Translations under genes and position numbers: made by a program
Shown here: piece by piece, positions 20,701 to 32,500 of the stretch
Layout of the letters: each line of letters opens with the position of its first letter
Position numbering within the stretch: the stretch's first letter is position 1
Notes under the pieces: model-generated
The model's input: the letters and a program-made list of their open reading frames with translations, nothing else
What the model was told of the DNA's origin: nothing
The model's database searches: none
NCBI RefSeq assembly: GCF_000002985.6
Contig: NC_003280.10
Coordinates: forward strand, 15,215,422 to 15,279,421
Source: Caenorhabditis elegans
Lineage: Eukaryota; Nematoda; Chromadorea; Rhabditida; Rhabditidae
DNA length: 64,000 nucleotides
Direction: 5' to 3'

Positions 20701-23700
20701 CGAATTTACAGTTAAAATTCAACTTTTCAAATCAATTTTCACTTTATAATCCAAAAAGTCAACGGAAAACGTGTTTCTTACTCGAAAATTCCGAGTTCTG
20801 AGTCAAATTTCACTTTATAATCCAAAAAATCAATGGAAAACGTGTCTCTAACTCGAAAATTTCGAATTTACAGTTAAAATTCAAGTTTTTAAGCCAAATT
20901 TGACGTTACAATTGAAAAAGTCGTGTTTCTAACTCAAAAGTTGAAATTTCAGATTTTTTTTTCCGGCAAAAAAAGTAAAAACTAATGTTAAATCATCGTT
21001 TTTTGCCCAATTTTAGCGTATTATATATTTTTCACGGAAAAATGTCTGAAATTGAACAATAATCGATGATTTAACGTTAACTTTAATTTTTTCGCGGAAA
21101 TATCTCTGAAAATTCGACAAAATATTTTTTAACTCGTCGAATTTTCCTTTATAATCCAAAAAAATCAACGGAAAACGTGTGTCTAACTCAAAAAATCAAG
21201 TTTACCGCTAAAATATCCGAAATTTCAAATTTACAGTAGAAAATTCTGGTTTTTGAATCAAATTTCACTTAATAGTCCAAGAAATCGTGTTTTCTAACTC
21301 AAAAATTCAAATTTCTCGCCAGCTTGGGAAAGTACGCTCCATGGAGAAATTGTCAAAAAATTCGAATTTACAGTTAAAAACTAGGTTTTCGAATCAATTT
21401 TCACGTTAAAAACCAATTTTTTTTTCAAATTCGCCAAAAAAAAATAGAAAGAGTTGAATTTTCCTATTTTCCTCCTCATAATTTGTCAAATTTTCAGTTT
21501 TTTTTCCCACAAAATTTTCGATTTTTGAGCCCAATTTCGGAGTATTCTCCATGGAAAAAAATGTGAAAAACTACAAGAAAAACCATTTTTAACGCTTTTT
21601 TTTTCAATTTTTTGTTTTCTGTAATTTAGAGCAAAAAAATCATAAAATAAATTTAAAATTTCTAATTAAATATTTTCAGGCCGCTCGAGCGCTGACAACA
21701 CCAATGTCGTCAGATTCCTCTGTCTCCTCGAAGGTGTCATGCACAAAATGCCGGCTGTGCTCTTCAAGAAAATGGCTGAAGCAATGCTGAAATGCTTCGC
21801 AATCTCCGACTCAATGGTCAAATGCTCGGCTCTTCAATGTCTCCATCGTGCTCTTCAGCGTCAGCCATGCGATTCGGCTCTTCCCACCGAGACGAATGCT
21901 CTGCTGCTCACTGCTCTCCGCCAACTCGGAGCATCTGTTACAGATGTGACTGTCACTGCATACTGGATGCAAGCTCTCGCTGAAGCTCACGTGTGCTTGA
22001 CTGCAAAGGATTCGAAGAAATCCGTTCAACAGGCCTTCCAGACGCTTCCACTTTTCGTCAAGATCTTCGAAGCTGGAAATGAGCAACTCGCGCAGGTCAC
22101 CTATCAATCGTTGACTCGTGTCATTGAGAATAGTATTCAAGATGATGCGGCGTGCGGCAAATTCTTGCTCTCACAGCTCCACGTGGCGATGACAATGAAG
22201 TCGGCGTCAGTCTGGAAATTTATTCTTCGAGCACAGATGAAGCTCTACGAGACGTGTGGAGAAGGTCTACAGGGTGCGGAGCTCACCAAGGTTATGGAGG
22301 ATCTCGCGAGGCTCCGGCAATCGGATGATTGCTTCTGCAAGACTGAACTCGACTTTGTACGTTTTTGGAGCGATAAAAAAGCCAAATTCTGATAAAATTT
22401 GAAATTTCGTGAATTTTTCATCAAATTATTACACTTTTCTGCATATTTTGGTCAATTTTTCGTCGATTTTGGCACATTTTAAGCCGATATACATACAAAA
22501 AAAAAATGCTCAGAAGGTGCCTAAATTGACAAAATTTGACATTTTCGGAAATTTCGAACCGCCATAACATTTTTGATTTTTTTTTTGAAAAGTCGAAAAA
22601 TTTTAATGTCGAAAAAAAGCCAAATTTTGATAAAATCTGAAATTTCGTGAGTTTTTCCGTGTCGTAGCCGTTAAAATTCAGTTTTCATTAATTTATATAT
22701 GGAAAAATTCGAAAAATGTACCTAAATCAACGAAAAAGTTGGCAAAATTTTAATTTTTCTGAATATTTGAGCCACCATAACGTTTTGGATATTTTTTGAA
22801 AAGTCTAAAAATTTCTTTTAAAAAAGTATGGTCAAAAAGCTGAAAAGATGTCAAATTTTGATAAAATCTGAAGTTTCGCCAACTTTTCGTTGTCGCAGCC
22901 GATGGAATTCGATTTTTAATGAAATTATCTCATTTATTGAATATTTTGGTCGATTTTTCGTTGATTTAGGCCACAATTTGAGCCGACAGGCATTAAAAAT
23001 GCTCAAAATGTGCCTAAATTAGCGAAAAAACGACCAAAATGTGATAATTTCATTTAAAAAATTGAATTCCAACGGCTGTGACAAGGAAAAGTTGACGAAA
23101 TTTCCGTTTTTAACAAAAATTTACCATTTTTCCGAGATTTTGACCCATGAAGATCGATTTTTTTGAGTTTCTGATGAAAAAATACCAACTTTTAATTTAA
23201 AAAAAAATGAAATTTCGTGAATTTTTTCTTTTCCTTGGTTATTCGTTGATTTAGGCACATTTCAAATCGAAACACATTCAAAATTACTGAAATTGTATTC
23301 ATTTTGACTTGAAAGTTGCCTAAATCAAAGAGAAACTGACCAAAATGTGCAAAAATTCACAAAATTCCAGATTTTATCAAAAATTTTCCTTTTTTTTTTC
23401 ATTTAAAAAAACCCCCGCAAACCTATCGATTTTCATGTGTTAAAACGGAAATTTTGCCATTTTTCAAAATTTAAACGTCGGAAATTCGGTTTTTTCGGGC
23501 TCATTTTTGATCTATTTCAGCACAAACAAAAAACATAATACGTGTTTACCCAGAGATGAGAAAAATCGCCATATCTGCCGCCCAAATGAACCCACGGGAA
23601 GAGACAAGATTACTGTAGTTTTTAACCAATTTGTGTAGATTTACGAGCTATTTCGTCATCTTTGAATTTAATTTTTAGCCGCAATTTTTAATTTTCAGGC

Positions 23701-26700
23701 GTTTCACACGTTTTTATAATTTAATAATTTATTGAATAAATCTTGAAACAAACATAAAAAATTTGAAAAAAACACCTAAAAATTAAATTCAAAAACGACG
23801 AAATAGCTCGTAAATCTACACAAATTGGTTAAAAACTACAGTAATCTTGTCTCTTCCCGTGGGTTCATTTGCGCGGCAGATATGGCGATTTTTCTCATCT
23901 CTGGATAAACACGTATTATGTTTTTTATTTGTGCTGAAATAGATCAAAAATGAGCCCGAAAAAACCGAATTTCCGACGTTTAAATTTTGAAAAATGGCAA
24001 AATTTCCGTTTTTAGACATGAAAATCGATCGGTTTGCGGGGTTTTTTTAATGAAAAAAAAAGGAAAATTTTTGATAAAATCTGGAATTTTGTGAATTTTT
24101 CCCCAAATTGAATGAAATATATTTCCAGACAATCGGAGCCGCCGTCCGTCACATTGGTGTCGCCCATGTCATGAACATTCTCTCGCTGGAAGTGGATCCA
24201 GACGCAGCAATTCTCTCAACAGACTTCACACGTTCATGGCTTCTCCCTGTGCTCCGAGTCAACATCCACAATGCTCCGATCTCGCTCTTCATCTCACACT
24301 TCCTTCCGATCGCCATGAAGATCCATCGACGTCTTCCAACACTTCAGGCGCCGCAGGTTCAACGCCTGTACAGCACATTCCAGTTCCAGCTCTGGGAGTT
24401 GCTCCCCTCGTTCTGCGAATCTCCATCCGATCTTGAGACTGCGTTCCCCGACATTGCACCGATTCTCGGAGCCGCGTTGAACGAGCGGAAGGATCTTCGA
24501 ATGACGGTGCTGAATGCGATTCGTCGGGCTCTTCGCTTCTGCCTGGAGCCTGATGCTCCTGCAGAGCGGGTGGAGGTTATGAGCCGATACGCGAAGAATT
24601 TCATGCCAATCTTCTTCAATATGTACACTGGATCAGTTGTGGATGGAGGATATGATGATAAGGGTGTCCGGCTTTCCGTTCTTGAAGCTATACGGCTTTA
24701 CACAGAAGTTACTCCAGCCGATCTGGTCACCCGTTATGTCGATAGTGCGATCGCCAAGTCCAAGGATCATGACGAATCGGTAGCATCACAAAAGCAAGCC
24801 AGAGTCCTGGATATTCTGTGTGCGCTGGCTAAAGTTGCTGAAAATGAGAATGTCTCAAAGATTCTGGACACAATTATGCCTTGGTTCAACTCCAGCGATA
24901 CCAATGGTGTACAGAAGAAGGCTTTTAGAATTTTGGAGGAAGTTATTCAAAGAAGATCCCATCCAGAAATTGAGCATCTTCTCGATACTCGAAATGACTA
25001 CGTCGAGAATGCGCTGTTCAAGCCGATTGAATCGATCAGTTTCCCGGCTAGAGCTTCTTATGTAAGCAGCTCAAAGCAAAATTATACAAAGTAGTGTGAA
25101 ATTATCGAATCAGGGGTGGACCGTGAGCGGCAATTGCAGTTCGGCAAATCGGCAAATTTGCCGGAATTTTCCGATTCCGGCAATTTGCCGGAAATTTTGA
25201 TTTGTGGCAAACTGCCGATTTGCCGGAAAATTTTATTTTTGGCAAACTGCCGATTTGCCGGAAAATTTGATTTTTGGCAAACTGCCGATTTGCCGGAATT
25301 TTTGATTTTTGGCAAACTGCCGGTTTGCCGGAATTTTTTTATTTTTGGCAAATCGCCGATTTGCCGGAATTTTTGATTTTCAGAAAACTGCCGGTTTACC
25401 AGATTGCCGGAAATTTTCAATTCCGGCAATTTGCCGATTTGCCGGAAATTTTGATTTTTGGCAAACTGCCGATTTGCCGGAAATTTTGATTTTTGGCAAA
25501 CTGTCGATTTGCCGGAAATTTTGATTTTTGGCAAACTGCCGATTTGCCGGAAATTTTGATTTTTGGCAAACTGCCGATTTGCCGGAAAATTTGATTTTTG
25601 GCAAACTGACGATTTGCCGGAAAATTTGATTTCTGGCAAATCGCCGATTTGCCCAAAATTTTTATTTTCGGAAAATTGCCGGTTTACCAAATTTGCCGGA
25701 AATTTTGATTGTCGGAAAATTGCCGGTTTACCAAATTGCCGGAAAATTTTGATTTCTGGCAAATCGCCGATTTGCCCAAAATTTTTATTTTCGGAAAAAT
25801 TCCGGTTTACCAATTTGCCGGAAATTTTGATTTTCGAAAAATTGCCGATTTGCCGGAAGTTTTTATTTTTGGAAAATTGCCGGTTTGCCGGAAATTTTGA
25901 TTTTCGGAAAATTGCCGGTTTACCAAATTGCCGGAAATTTTGATTCTTGGCAAATCGCCGATTTGCCGAAAATTTTTATTGTTTTGAAAATTGCCGGTTT
26001 GCCGGAAATTTTGATTTTCGGAAAATTGCCGGTTTACCAGTTTCCCGGAAATTTTGATTCTTGGCAAATCGCCGATTTGCCGGAAATTTTGATTTTCGGC
26101 AAACTACCGATTTGCCGGAAACATTGATTTTCGGATAACTGCCGGAAATTTTTATTTTCGACACATTGCCATTTTCCCGGAAATGTTCATTTTCCAACAA
26201 TTTGCCAAATTTTTGCCGTTTTTTCGGTAAATCGACAATTTGCCTTAAAATTGTCGAAAATTTTTTTGCAATTTAAAAGTTAGAATTTCGAAAAAACGGG
26301 AAATTTCTAAACTTTTCCAGTCATTCTGATCGAAAATTCTCCAAAATTTCAGTGTTCCTGCGTGCATATGCTCTACGACGGCTGCAATACGATGAAAGAA
26401 GTCACCGATCTCACCGAGAAGCTCATCCGTAACATCATACTGCTTCTCGACAAGGATAACAATGTGCACACCCGACAGAACTCGAGCAAGTGCATTCAAT
26501 TCATTTGTAGTAAGATCTTGGATCTCGTCGACGATCCCACAATCGACACACCATCCGCTGCTCTGGAGCCGGTGCTTTCGAAGCTCTACGAGCTCACCAC
26601 AATCTCTGCCGAGCAAAAAACCACTGGAGACATTCCGTTGCATGTTGCTCGGTCTTGCCTCGTCGCAGCGAATATTATCGCTCAGAAGCAGGTTAAAATC

Positions 26701-29337
26701 CTCAACACGATCGCCACGTCGAAGATGATCTCGTTCGCGTGCTCCTGGATCGGAGAAGGACGTGCCGCTGTTCGAATTCTCGCGATTCGTCTGATGCGTG
26801 TCCTGTGCCAGAAGATCCCTGAAGTGATGCTCCAACAATTCCGTGAGCAGATCCTGACTACAGTCTTCGAAGGGCAGCTCACCAGTGATCTGACGATCAA
26901 AGTTCGGAAAGCCAACCGGCTGCTTCTGGAAGTTCTCGTCGAGAAGTTCGGAGTTAATGTGCTCCAGAAGTACACGGAGAAGCCAGATTGGCTGAAGCAG
27001 ATGAAGAATATCGAGAAGATCAGAAAGCGAAAGGTTCGGAAGGCTGGGGAGGCTGAGATGGAGCACGATGATGAGGATGGTGCAAGTGCGATCAGTGGAT
27101 CGAATGTTTCTGGAAGAACTGCTGGAGCTGACACAATTCTCGAACTTTTGGAAGATTCGGATGCCGACAATGAGAGTGACTCTGAGGAGCAGCTGATGAA
27201 GAAGTCTCGAGTCGGAAGTGTCTGGTTGAAGAATGAATCCGATGGAGATGTCCCCATGGATCTTCTCGATTCTTCTAGAATGATGGATCAGATCACCACG
27301 ATGAATCCGGCGATTCTTGAGAAGAGAAAGAAGAAGGCGTTGGAGAGACGGCAGAAGGTTGAAGCTGGATTCCAGTTCTCCAAGGATGGAAAGATGATTG
27401 TGCTTGGAGATGATGAGGAGGATGAGGATAAGAAGCAGATCGGGAAGAGAAAGATGCGAAGTGGATATGATGGTCTGGGAGATGATGATGAGGATGATGA
27501 GGATGGTCCGACGAAGGGGAAGAAGCGGGTTAAGGAGAATAGTGATTCGGAAGATGAGATTCTTTCCGATGATGATGATGATGATGATGAGAAGGATGCC
27601 AAGACTTTTGTCAGCAGAGCAGCTCCGTCGTATGGTGGAAAGGGTATCTATAGGTTGGTTTTTCAATGAAGATTGTGGAGAAAAAATGTTGCTGAAAATG
27701 GACAATTTTCTAGCCGTTCTTCGTAAAATCCAAATTTTTATTCGCAAAAAAAGGGCCAAACGAAAATTTTTCGTTTTTCTTTTTTTCTTGAAAAAAAATC
27801 GAATTTTCAATAAATTTTCGTCATTTTTTAATATTTCTCTGAAAAAAACATGTTTTTTTTCATCAAAATCAACTTTTTTTCGATTTTCTCTGAAAAAAAA
27901 AACGCGAAAAATCGGAAATTTTTTTCTTCAATTTTCTGAGGCCAATGGAACAAAAATCGATTTTTCGATGAATTTTGAGATTTTTTTCCGAAAAAAAAAA
28001 TGCTTGTCATCACTTTTTTTCGAGCTGGAATAGGCTTGAAATGGCCTCAGAAAATTGAAGAAAAAAAAAGAAAATTTCCGATTTTTCGCGTTTTTTTTTC
28101 AGAGAAAATCGAAAAAAAGTTGATTTTGATGAAAAAAACATGACGAAAATTTATTGAAAATTCGATTTTTTTTTTCAAGAAAAAAAGAAAAACGAAAAAT
28201 TTTCGTTTGGCCCTTTTTTTTTGCGAATAAAAATTTGGATTTTACGAAGAACGGCTAGAAAATTGTAGTATTTTTCCGTCCAAAAATGGAATTTGATAAA
28301 ACGTTCAAAATTTTTCGACAACATCTAAGAAAACCCCGTTATTATAGGAAAAGTTAGTTTTTTCGAGGAAAAAAAATCGAATTTTCAATAAATTCCTGTC
28401 ATTCTTCAATTGTTTCAAAGAGAAAAAAGGTTTTTTCCCATCAAAATCATCATCGTTTTTTTTTTTTTTTTTTTTTTTGAAAGATTTATAAATTTCTCTG
28501 AAAAAAACGCCAAAAATCGAAAATTTATGCGAAATTTTATGATTTTTTCGTCAAAAACACGGCATTTTCGGTCTCGACACGACAAATTTTGTGTTCGATG
28601 CAAAAGTATGTGCGCCTATAAAGAGTACTGTAGTTTCAAACTTTCTTTCCTGCGGACTTTTTATCGATTTTTCATAGTTTTCCGATAAAAAACATACATT
28701 TTCAATGGAAAAACTATTAAAATGTATTCAAAAATTCCGCAGAAACGAGAGTTCAAAAGTACAGTACTCTTTAAAGGCGCACGCATTTTTGCATCGAACA
28801 CAAAATTTGTCGTGTCGAGACCGAAAATACCGTATTTTTGACGAAAAATATCATGCAATTTTCGATTTTTCGCGTTTTTTTTTCTCAGAGAAAATCGAAA
28901 AATGGAGAAAATTCTAGATTTATCCAGAAACAAAAAAGTTAATTTTGATGAAAAAAATTCATTTTTTCCTGGTAAAATATTAAAAAATGCCGGGAATTTA
29001 TTGAAAATTCGAAATTTTTTTCTCGAAAAAGCAAAATATTGCAAAAAACCTTTAATACAATAAAACATTTATTAACATTCAAATTAATAATTCGAAACCA
29101 ATTTGAAAAAAACAAATTTTTTGCAGAGATACATCCGGAAAATCACAAGTTGGAAGCTCCGTGGGAGCCAAGCGTCAGCAGAAGCAAAAGCCCAACAAGC
29201 CGAAGCAACAGCAGAAGAGTGTTCAGCCGTACGCCTACGTTCCACTACGCAATAAGACCGCCAAGCAGGATGTTCGTCAAATTTTGAAGGCGAAGAGAAA
29301 GAGCGGCAAGGGAGGTGGCAAGAAGGTCACTTTTTAA
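17741..29337 (+). CDS. RRP12: RRP12-like ribosome biogenesis protein (HEAT repeats, NUC173 domain)
   Basis: Nine exons join in phase to 1,334 residues: 17741-17808, 17874-18143, 19066-19139, 19189-19352, 20213-20519, 21680-22356, 24129-25061, 26353-27653 and 29127-29337. Human RRP12 is about 1,300 residues and aligns throughout. Matches include LSGFTACTNPAFDSVNRVWK, FTRSWLLPVLR, RYAKNFMPIFFNMY, GVQKKAFRILEEV and, near the end, PYAYVPLRNK. HEAT-type helices fill most of the protein. An Asp/Glu/Ser-rich stretch occupies roughly residues 1,075-1,250, with a Lys-rich basic tail. RRP12 works in the nucleolus and nucleus in maturation and export of both ribosomal subunits. The exon 5 donor (TTTTTGG/GTTCGT) is weak, and failure to splice gives a stop two codons later. 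Large palindromic and satellite repeats fill the introns. I recall the locus as Y46E12BL.2. Confidence 0.92.
18190..18973. mobile_element. 784 bp palindromic element in RRP12 intron 2
   Basis: Outer arms CTCCTGGAGTGTTCATAATT and, inverted, AATTATTTATAACACTCCAGG. GAGCGCGCTGGCTCGGCACC and GGGACAGCAGTTTTTTGCTA are mirrored on the right. Arms of about 370 bp meet near 18580. Confidence 0.85.
19405..20165. mobile_element. Palindromic element in RRP12 intron 4 (family A, copy 2)
   Basis: Outer arms CCTATGGGGTCACAATGACC and its inverse at 20150-20165. It shares outer sequence and the GAGCGCGCTTGCACG word with the spsb-2 intron copy, but has a different core: GATTTCCTAGATTTGCG mirrored near 19770. 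Confidence 0.85.
20520..21679 (+). other. RRP12 intron 5 with degenerate repeats
   Basis: Repeated words TAATCCAAAAAATCAACGG, AAAACGTGTTTCTAACTCG and AAATTTCGAATTTACAG at roughly 100-150 bp spacing. No coding signal. Confidence 0.55.
22400..23360. repeat. Degenerate inverted repeats in RRP12 intron 6
   Basis: Several partial palindromes with GAACCGCCATAACATTTTT and GTGCCTAAATTAGCGAAA words, distantly like the arms of the elements at 1.3-2.3 and 6.7-7.3 kb. Arms are eroded. Confidence 0.5.
23380..24075. mobile_element. About 690 bp palindromic element in RRP12 intron 6
   Basis: Arms start CCTATCGATTTTCATGTG and continue through CATATCTGCCGCCCAAATG, ATTACTGTAGTTTTTAACC and TTACGAGCTATTTCGTC. 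All have inverse partners on the right (for example GACGAAATAGCTCGTAA). Centre near 23730. Confidence 0.85.
25130..26240. repeat. CCGGCAAACTGCCGATTTGCC minisatellite (cluster 3, about 1.1 kb)
   Basis: About 30 units of roughly 35 bp with cores such as GGCAAACTGCCGATTTGCCG, followed by GAAATTTTGATTTTT. Each core is a short palindrome. It fills most of RRP12 intron 7 and opens repetitive frames on both strands, which are not genes. Confidence 0.95.
27706..28266. mobile_element. 560 bp palindromic element in RRP12 intron 8
   Basis: Arms CTAGCCGTTCTTCGTAAAAT and the inverse ATTTTACGAAGAACGGCTAG, continuing through GGGCCAAACGAAAATTTTTCG. Centre near 27985. Confidence 0.9.
28360..29035. mobile_element. 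Second palindromic element in RRP12 intron 8
   Basis: Outer arms AAAATCGAATTTTCAATAAA and the inverse ending GAAAATTCGAAATTTTTTTC. The inner part carries the GGTCTCGACACGAC and GTGCGCCTATAAAGAG module in both orientations around a centre near 28700. Confidence 0.8.
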
Positions 29338-29491
29338 CGGATGAATAATAATAATTTTTGAAGTTTTTTTTTGAACAAGAAAAAGATCGGAATGTTTTTT
29401 TTTTAATTGTTAGTTGTTTTTTTTTGTTTTTTTTGTTCTCATAATATATCCTGTTTTTTCTGTTTTGTTTTGTTTCCTTTTTTGTCGTCCA

Positions 29492-29497
29492 AATAAA
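29492..29497 (+). terminator. RRP12 polyadenylation signal
   Basis: AATAAA 155 bases after the RRP12 stop. It lies only 12 bases before the tig-3 stop on the other strand, so the two 3' ends converge and probably overlap. Confidence 0.7.
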
Positions 29498-29508
29498 CTC
29501 CAAATGCT

Positions 29509-32500
29509 CTAAGTACAACTGCAAGAAAGAGCACGCAATCCATGGACTCTGGTTTTCCGAATATCCCGAGGGCTCAGAGCAACAATCATATCGACACTTC
29601 CATAGTAATTCGGAGCACACTTTGGCTCTGGGAGGTCTGAAATGGCGGCTTTCATGAATTGATAGACTTCGTCGGATTCTGTGGAGCACACTGTGTCGGA
29701 GCAAACGTTGGCGTAGAAGCCCGGCGGGCTCAGGATCCAGTCGTTCCAGCCTGCAATAGTTTTTCAAAAACTTATTACACGTTCGTGAAAAAAAAGTGGA
29801 ATTTTCTTATTACACACTCGTGAAAAAAGTTTGAAATTTTCTTATTACACATTGGTAAAAAAATTGACATTTTCTTATTACACACTCGTGAAAAAAATTA
29901 GAAATTTTCTTATTACACATTCGTGAAAAAATTGACATTTTCTTATTACACACTCGTGAAAAAAATTTGAAATTTTCTTATTACACATTCGTGAAAATAT
30001 TGACATTTTCTTATTGCACACGCGTGAAAAAATTTGAAATTTTCTTATTACACATTCGTGAAAAAATTGAAATTTCTTTTATTACACACTCGTGAGAAAA
30101 GTATGAAATTTTCTTATTACATATTCGTGAAAATATTGAAATTTTCTTATTACACACGCGTGAAAAAAATTTGAAATTTTCTTATTACACATTCGTGAAA
30201 ATATTGACATTTTCTTATTACACACTCGTGAAAAAAATTTTAAATTTTCTTATTACACACTCGTGAAAAAAATTTGAAATTTTCTTATTACACATTCGTG
30301 AAAATATTGACATTTTCTTATTGCACACGCGTGAAAAAATTTGAAATTTTCTTATTACACATTCGTGAAAAAATTGAAATTTCTTTTATTACACACTCGT
30401 GAGAAAAGTATGAAATTTTCTTATTACATATTCGTGAAAATATTAAAATTTTCTTATTACACACGCGTGAAAAAAATTTGAAATTTTCTTATTACACATT
30501 CGTGAAAATATTGACATTTTCTTATTACACACTCGTGAAAAAAATTTTAAATTTTCTTATTACAAACTCGTGAAAAAAGTATGAAATTTTCTTATCACAC
30601 ATTCGTGAAAAAATTGACATTTTCTTATTACACATTCGTGAAGTGCTTGTTGTCGATTTACGGGGTTTTGATTTTTTTCCTCATTTTTGTGCTTTTAAAA
30701 AAATATTTTATCGATTAATAAATAATTTCCGTAAATCGACAAAATCGCTACAGTAGTCATTTAAAGAATTACTATAGTTTTCGCTTCGAGATATATTTTG
30801 CGCGTCAAATATGTTGTTCTCGTAATTAGAGTTTCTCGTAATAAAGAAAAAATTTTGAGGTTTTCTGCCAAAAATACGGTACCAGGAGGTCTCGACGCGA
30901 CAAAACTTTTGTTAAATTCGAAAGGGTATGCGCCTTTAAAGGTGTACTGTAGTTTCAAACTTTTTCATCGATTTTCATAGTTTTTTTCACGTCAGAATGT
31001 CCCATTTCGTGTTGATCTACAAGAATTGCGGGAGTTGAGACGTGCTGACGTCACATTTTTGGGGAAAAAATTCCCTCATTTTTTGTAGATCAAACCGTTG
31101 TGGGACAAAAAATCGATGAAAATCCGCTTCGTGTGCCTTTAAAGATTACTGTAGATTCAAATTCTCGAATTTTTATCGATTTTTCCTAGTTTTCTATGAA
31201 AATCGAATAATTAATTTTGTTTTAACTGAAAATTAGCGATAAAAACACAAATTTTATCAAATCGGTAAAAATTCCGCAGCCACAAAAGTTTGGAACTACT
31301 GTACATTTTTAAAGGCGCACACATTTTCGAATTTAACGAAAAATTGTCGCGTTGAGACCGGGTACCGTATTTTTGGTGCAAAAACTGCAAATTTTTAGTA
31401 AACTCGGCCGTGTACTCCTCTCGCGTAATTAATTATTTAGAATTTTAGATTTTCTCTTTTTTTTTGCTTTTAATCGAGAATTAATGGTTTTTTTACACGA
31501 ACATCTGAAAAAATTTGGGCAAAAATGAAAAGTTGTATAATTTTGTTGAAAACGGGTAATTCATGTATGGAGAATTCAGAAAATCTAGATTTAACCCATC
31601 AAAAACTATTAAAAAGTGGCAAAAATGGGCATTTTATGGCAAAAAATCACAATTTTGAAACTCCTCTAAAATGGTTATTTTTATAGTTAGAGGACTCAAA
31701 ATTCACTTCCGACCACTAAAAAATGTCCTTTTTCATAATATAATAGTTTTGTTCGATTTCCGAAAAAGTTTTTTTTTTGCCCAAAAAAAGGACAGTCATT
31801 ATGGCCAAAAAAATGGCCAAAAAAAAATTTGGGCAAAAATAAAAAGTTGTCCAAATTTGTTGAAAACGGGTAATTCATGTATGTTGAATTCAGAAAATCT
31901 AGGTTAAACCCATCAAAAACTATTAAAAAGTGGCAAAAATTGTCAATTTATAGCAAAAAATCACAATTTTGAAAATTTTCTAAAATGGTTCGTTTTGTAG
32001 GAGAGCGCGCGGGTTTTCCGAGAGGAGTACACGGTTGGGTAATATTCAGAACTTTTTTTTTCTTGCGAAATGTAAATTTGACTAAAATAGAAAAAAATAT
32101 TAAAAAAAAACTATACCAATTTCTGTGAAATTCACATAAAACGGAATCACACAGCATCCGACACAATCCGAAGTGCCGGCGGTTACGGTATTCGGCTGGA
32201 ATACCATAACATCAAAGTTTGGAGCATTTCTGAGCACCGACAGGGCATTGATCACGTTTTGAGTGTTGGAGTTGGTGATTTCGATCTGGAAATTTGAATT
32301 TTTTTTCAAAAATTACAAAAATAGAAATTTTAAAAATATTTTAATTTTTCAGGACTGGCTTTTAGTTCAACCCTTGCAAAACTTTTCTGGTGCTTTTTTT
32401 GGGCACATTTCAGGCAATGTTTCATGGTTTTTTGCCGATCTTTGGTATGTCTCATTTCTCTTTTCCTGAATTCACGGGGCCTAAGCCCAAACCTGAGCCT

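Noticed and set aside
25082..25943. Long repetitive frames on both strands in the CCGGCAA minisatellite
   Set aside because: Unit length and lack of stops keep frames open by chance; products are simple repeats and the region is an intron.
26245..27810. 521-codon open frame on the minus strand over RRP12 exon 8
   Set aside because: It lies antisense to a well-supported exon; its Ser/Leu-rich composition is the mirror of GA-rich acidic codons. No start or splice context of its own.
29776..30645. CRISPR-like array of regular repeats
   Set aside because: Units are contiguous minisatellite copies without unique spacers, and the genome is a nematode.
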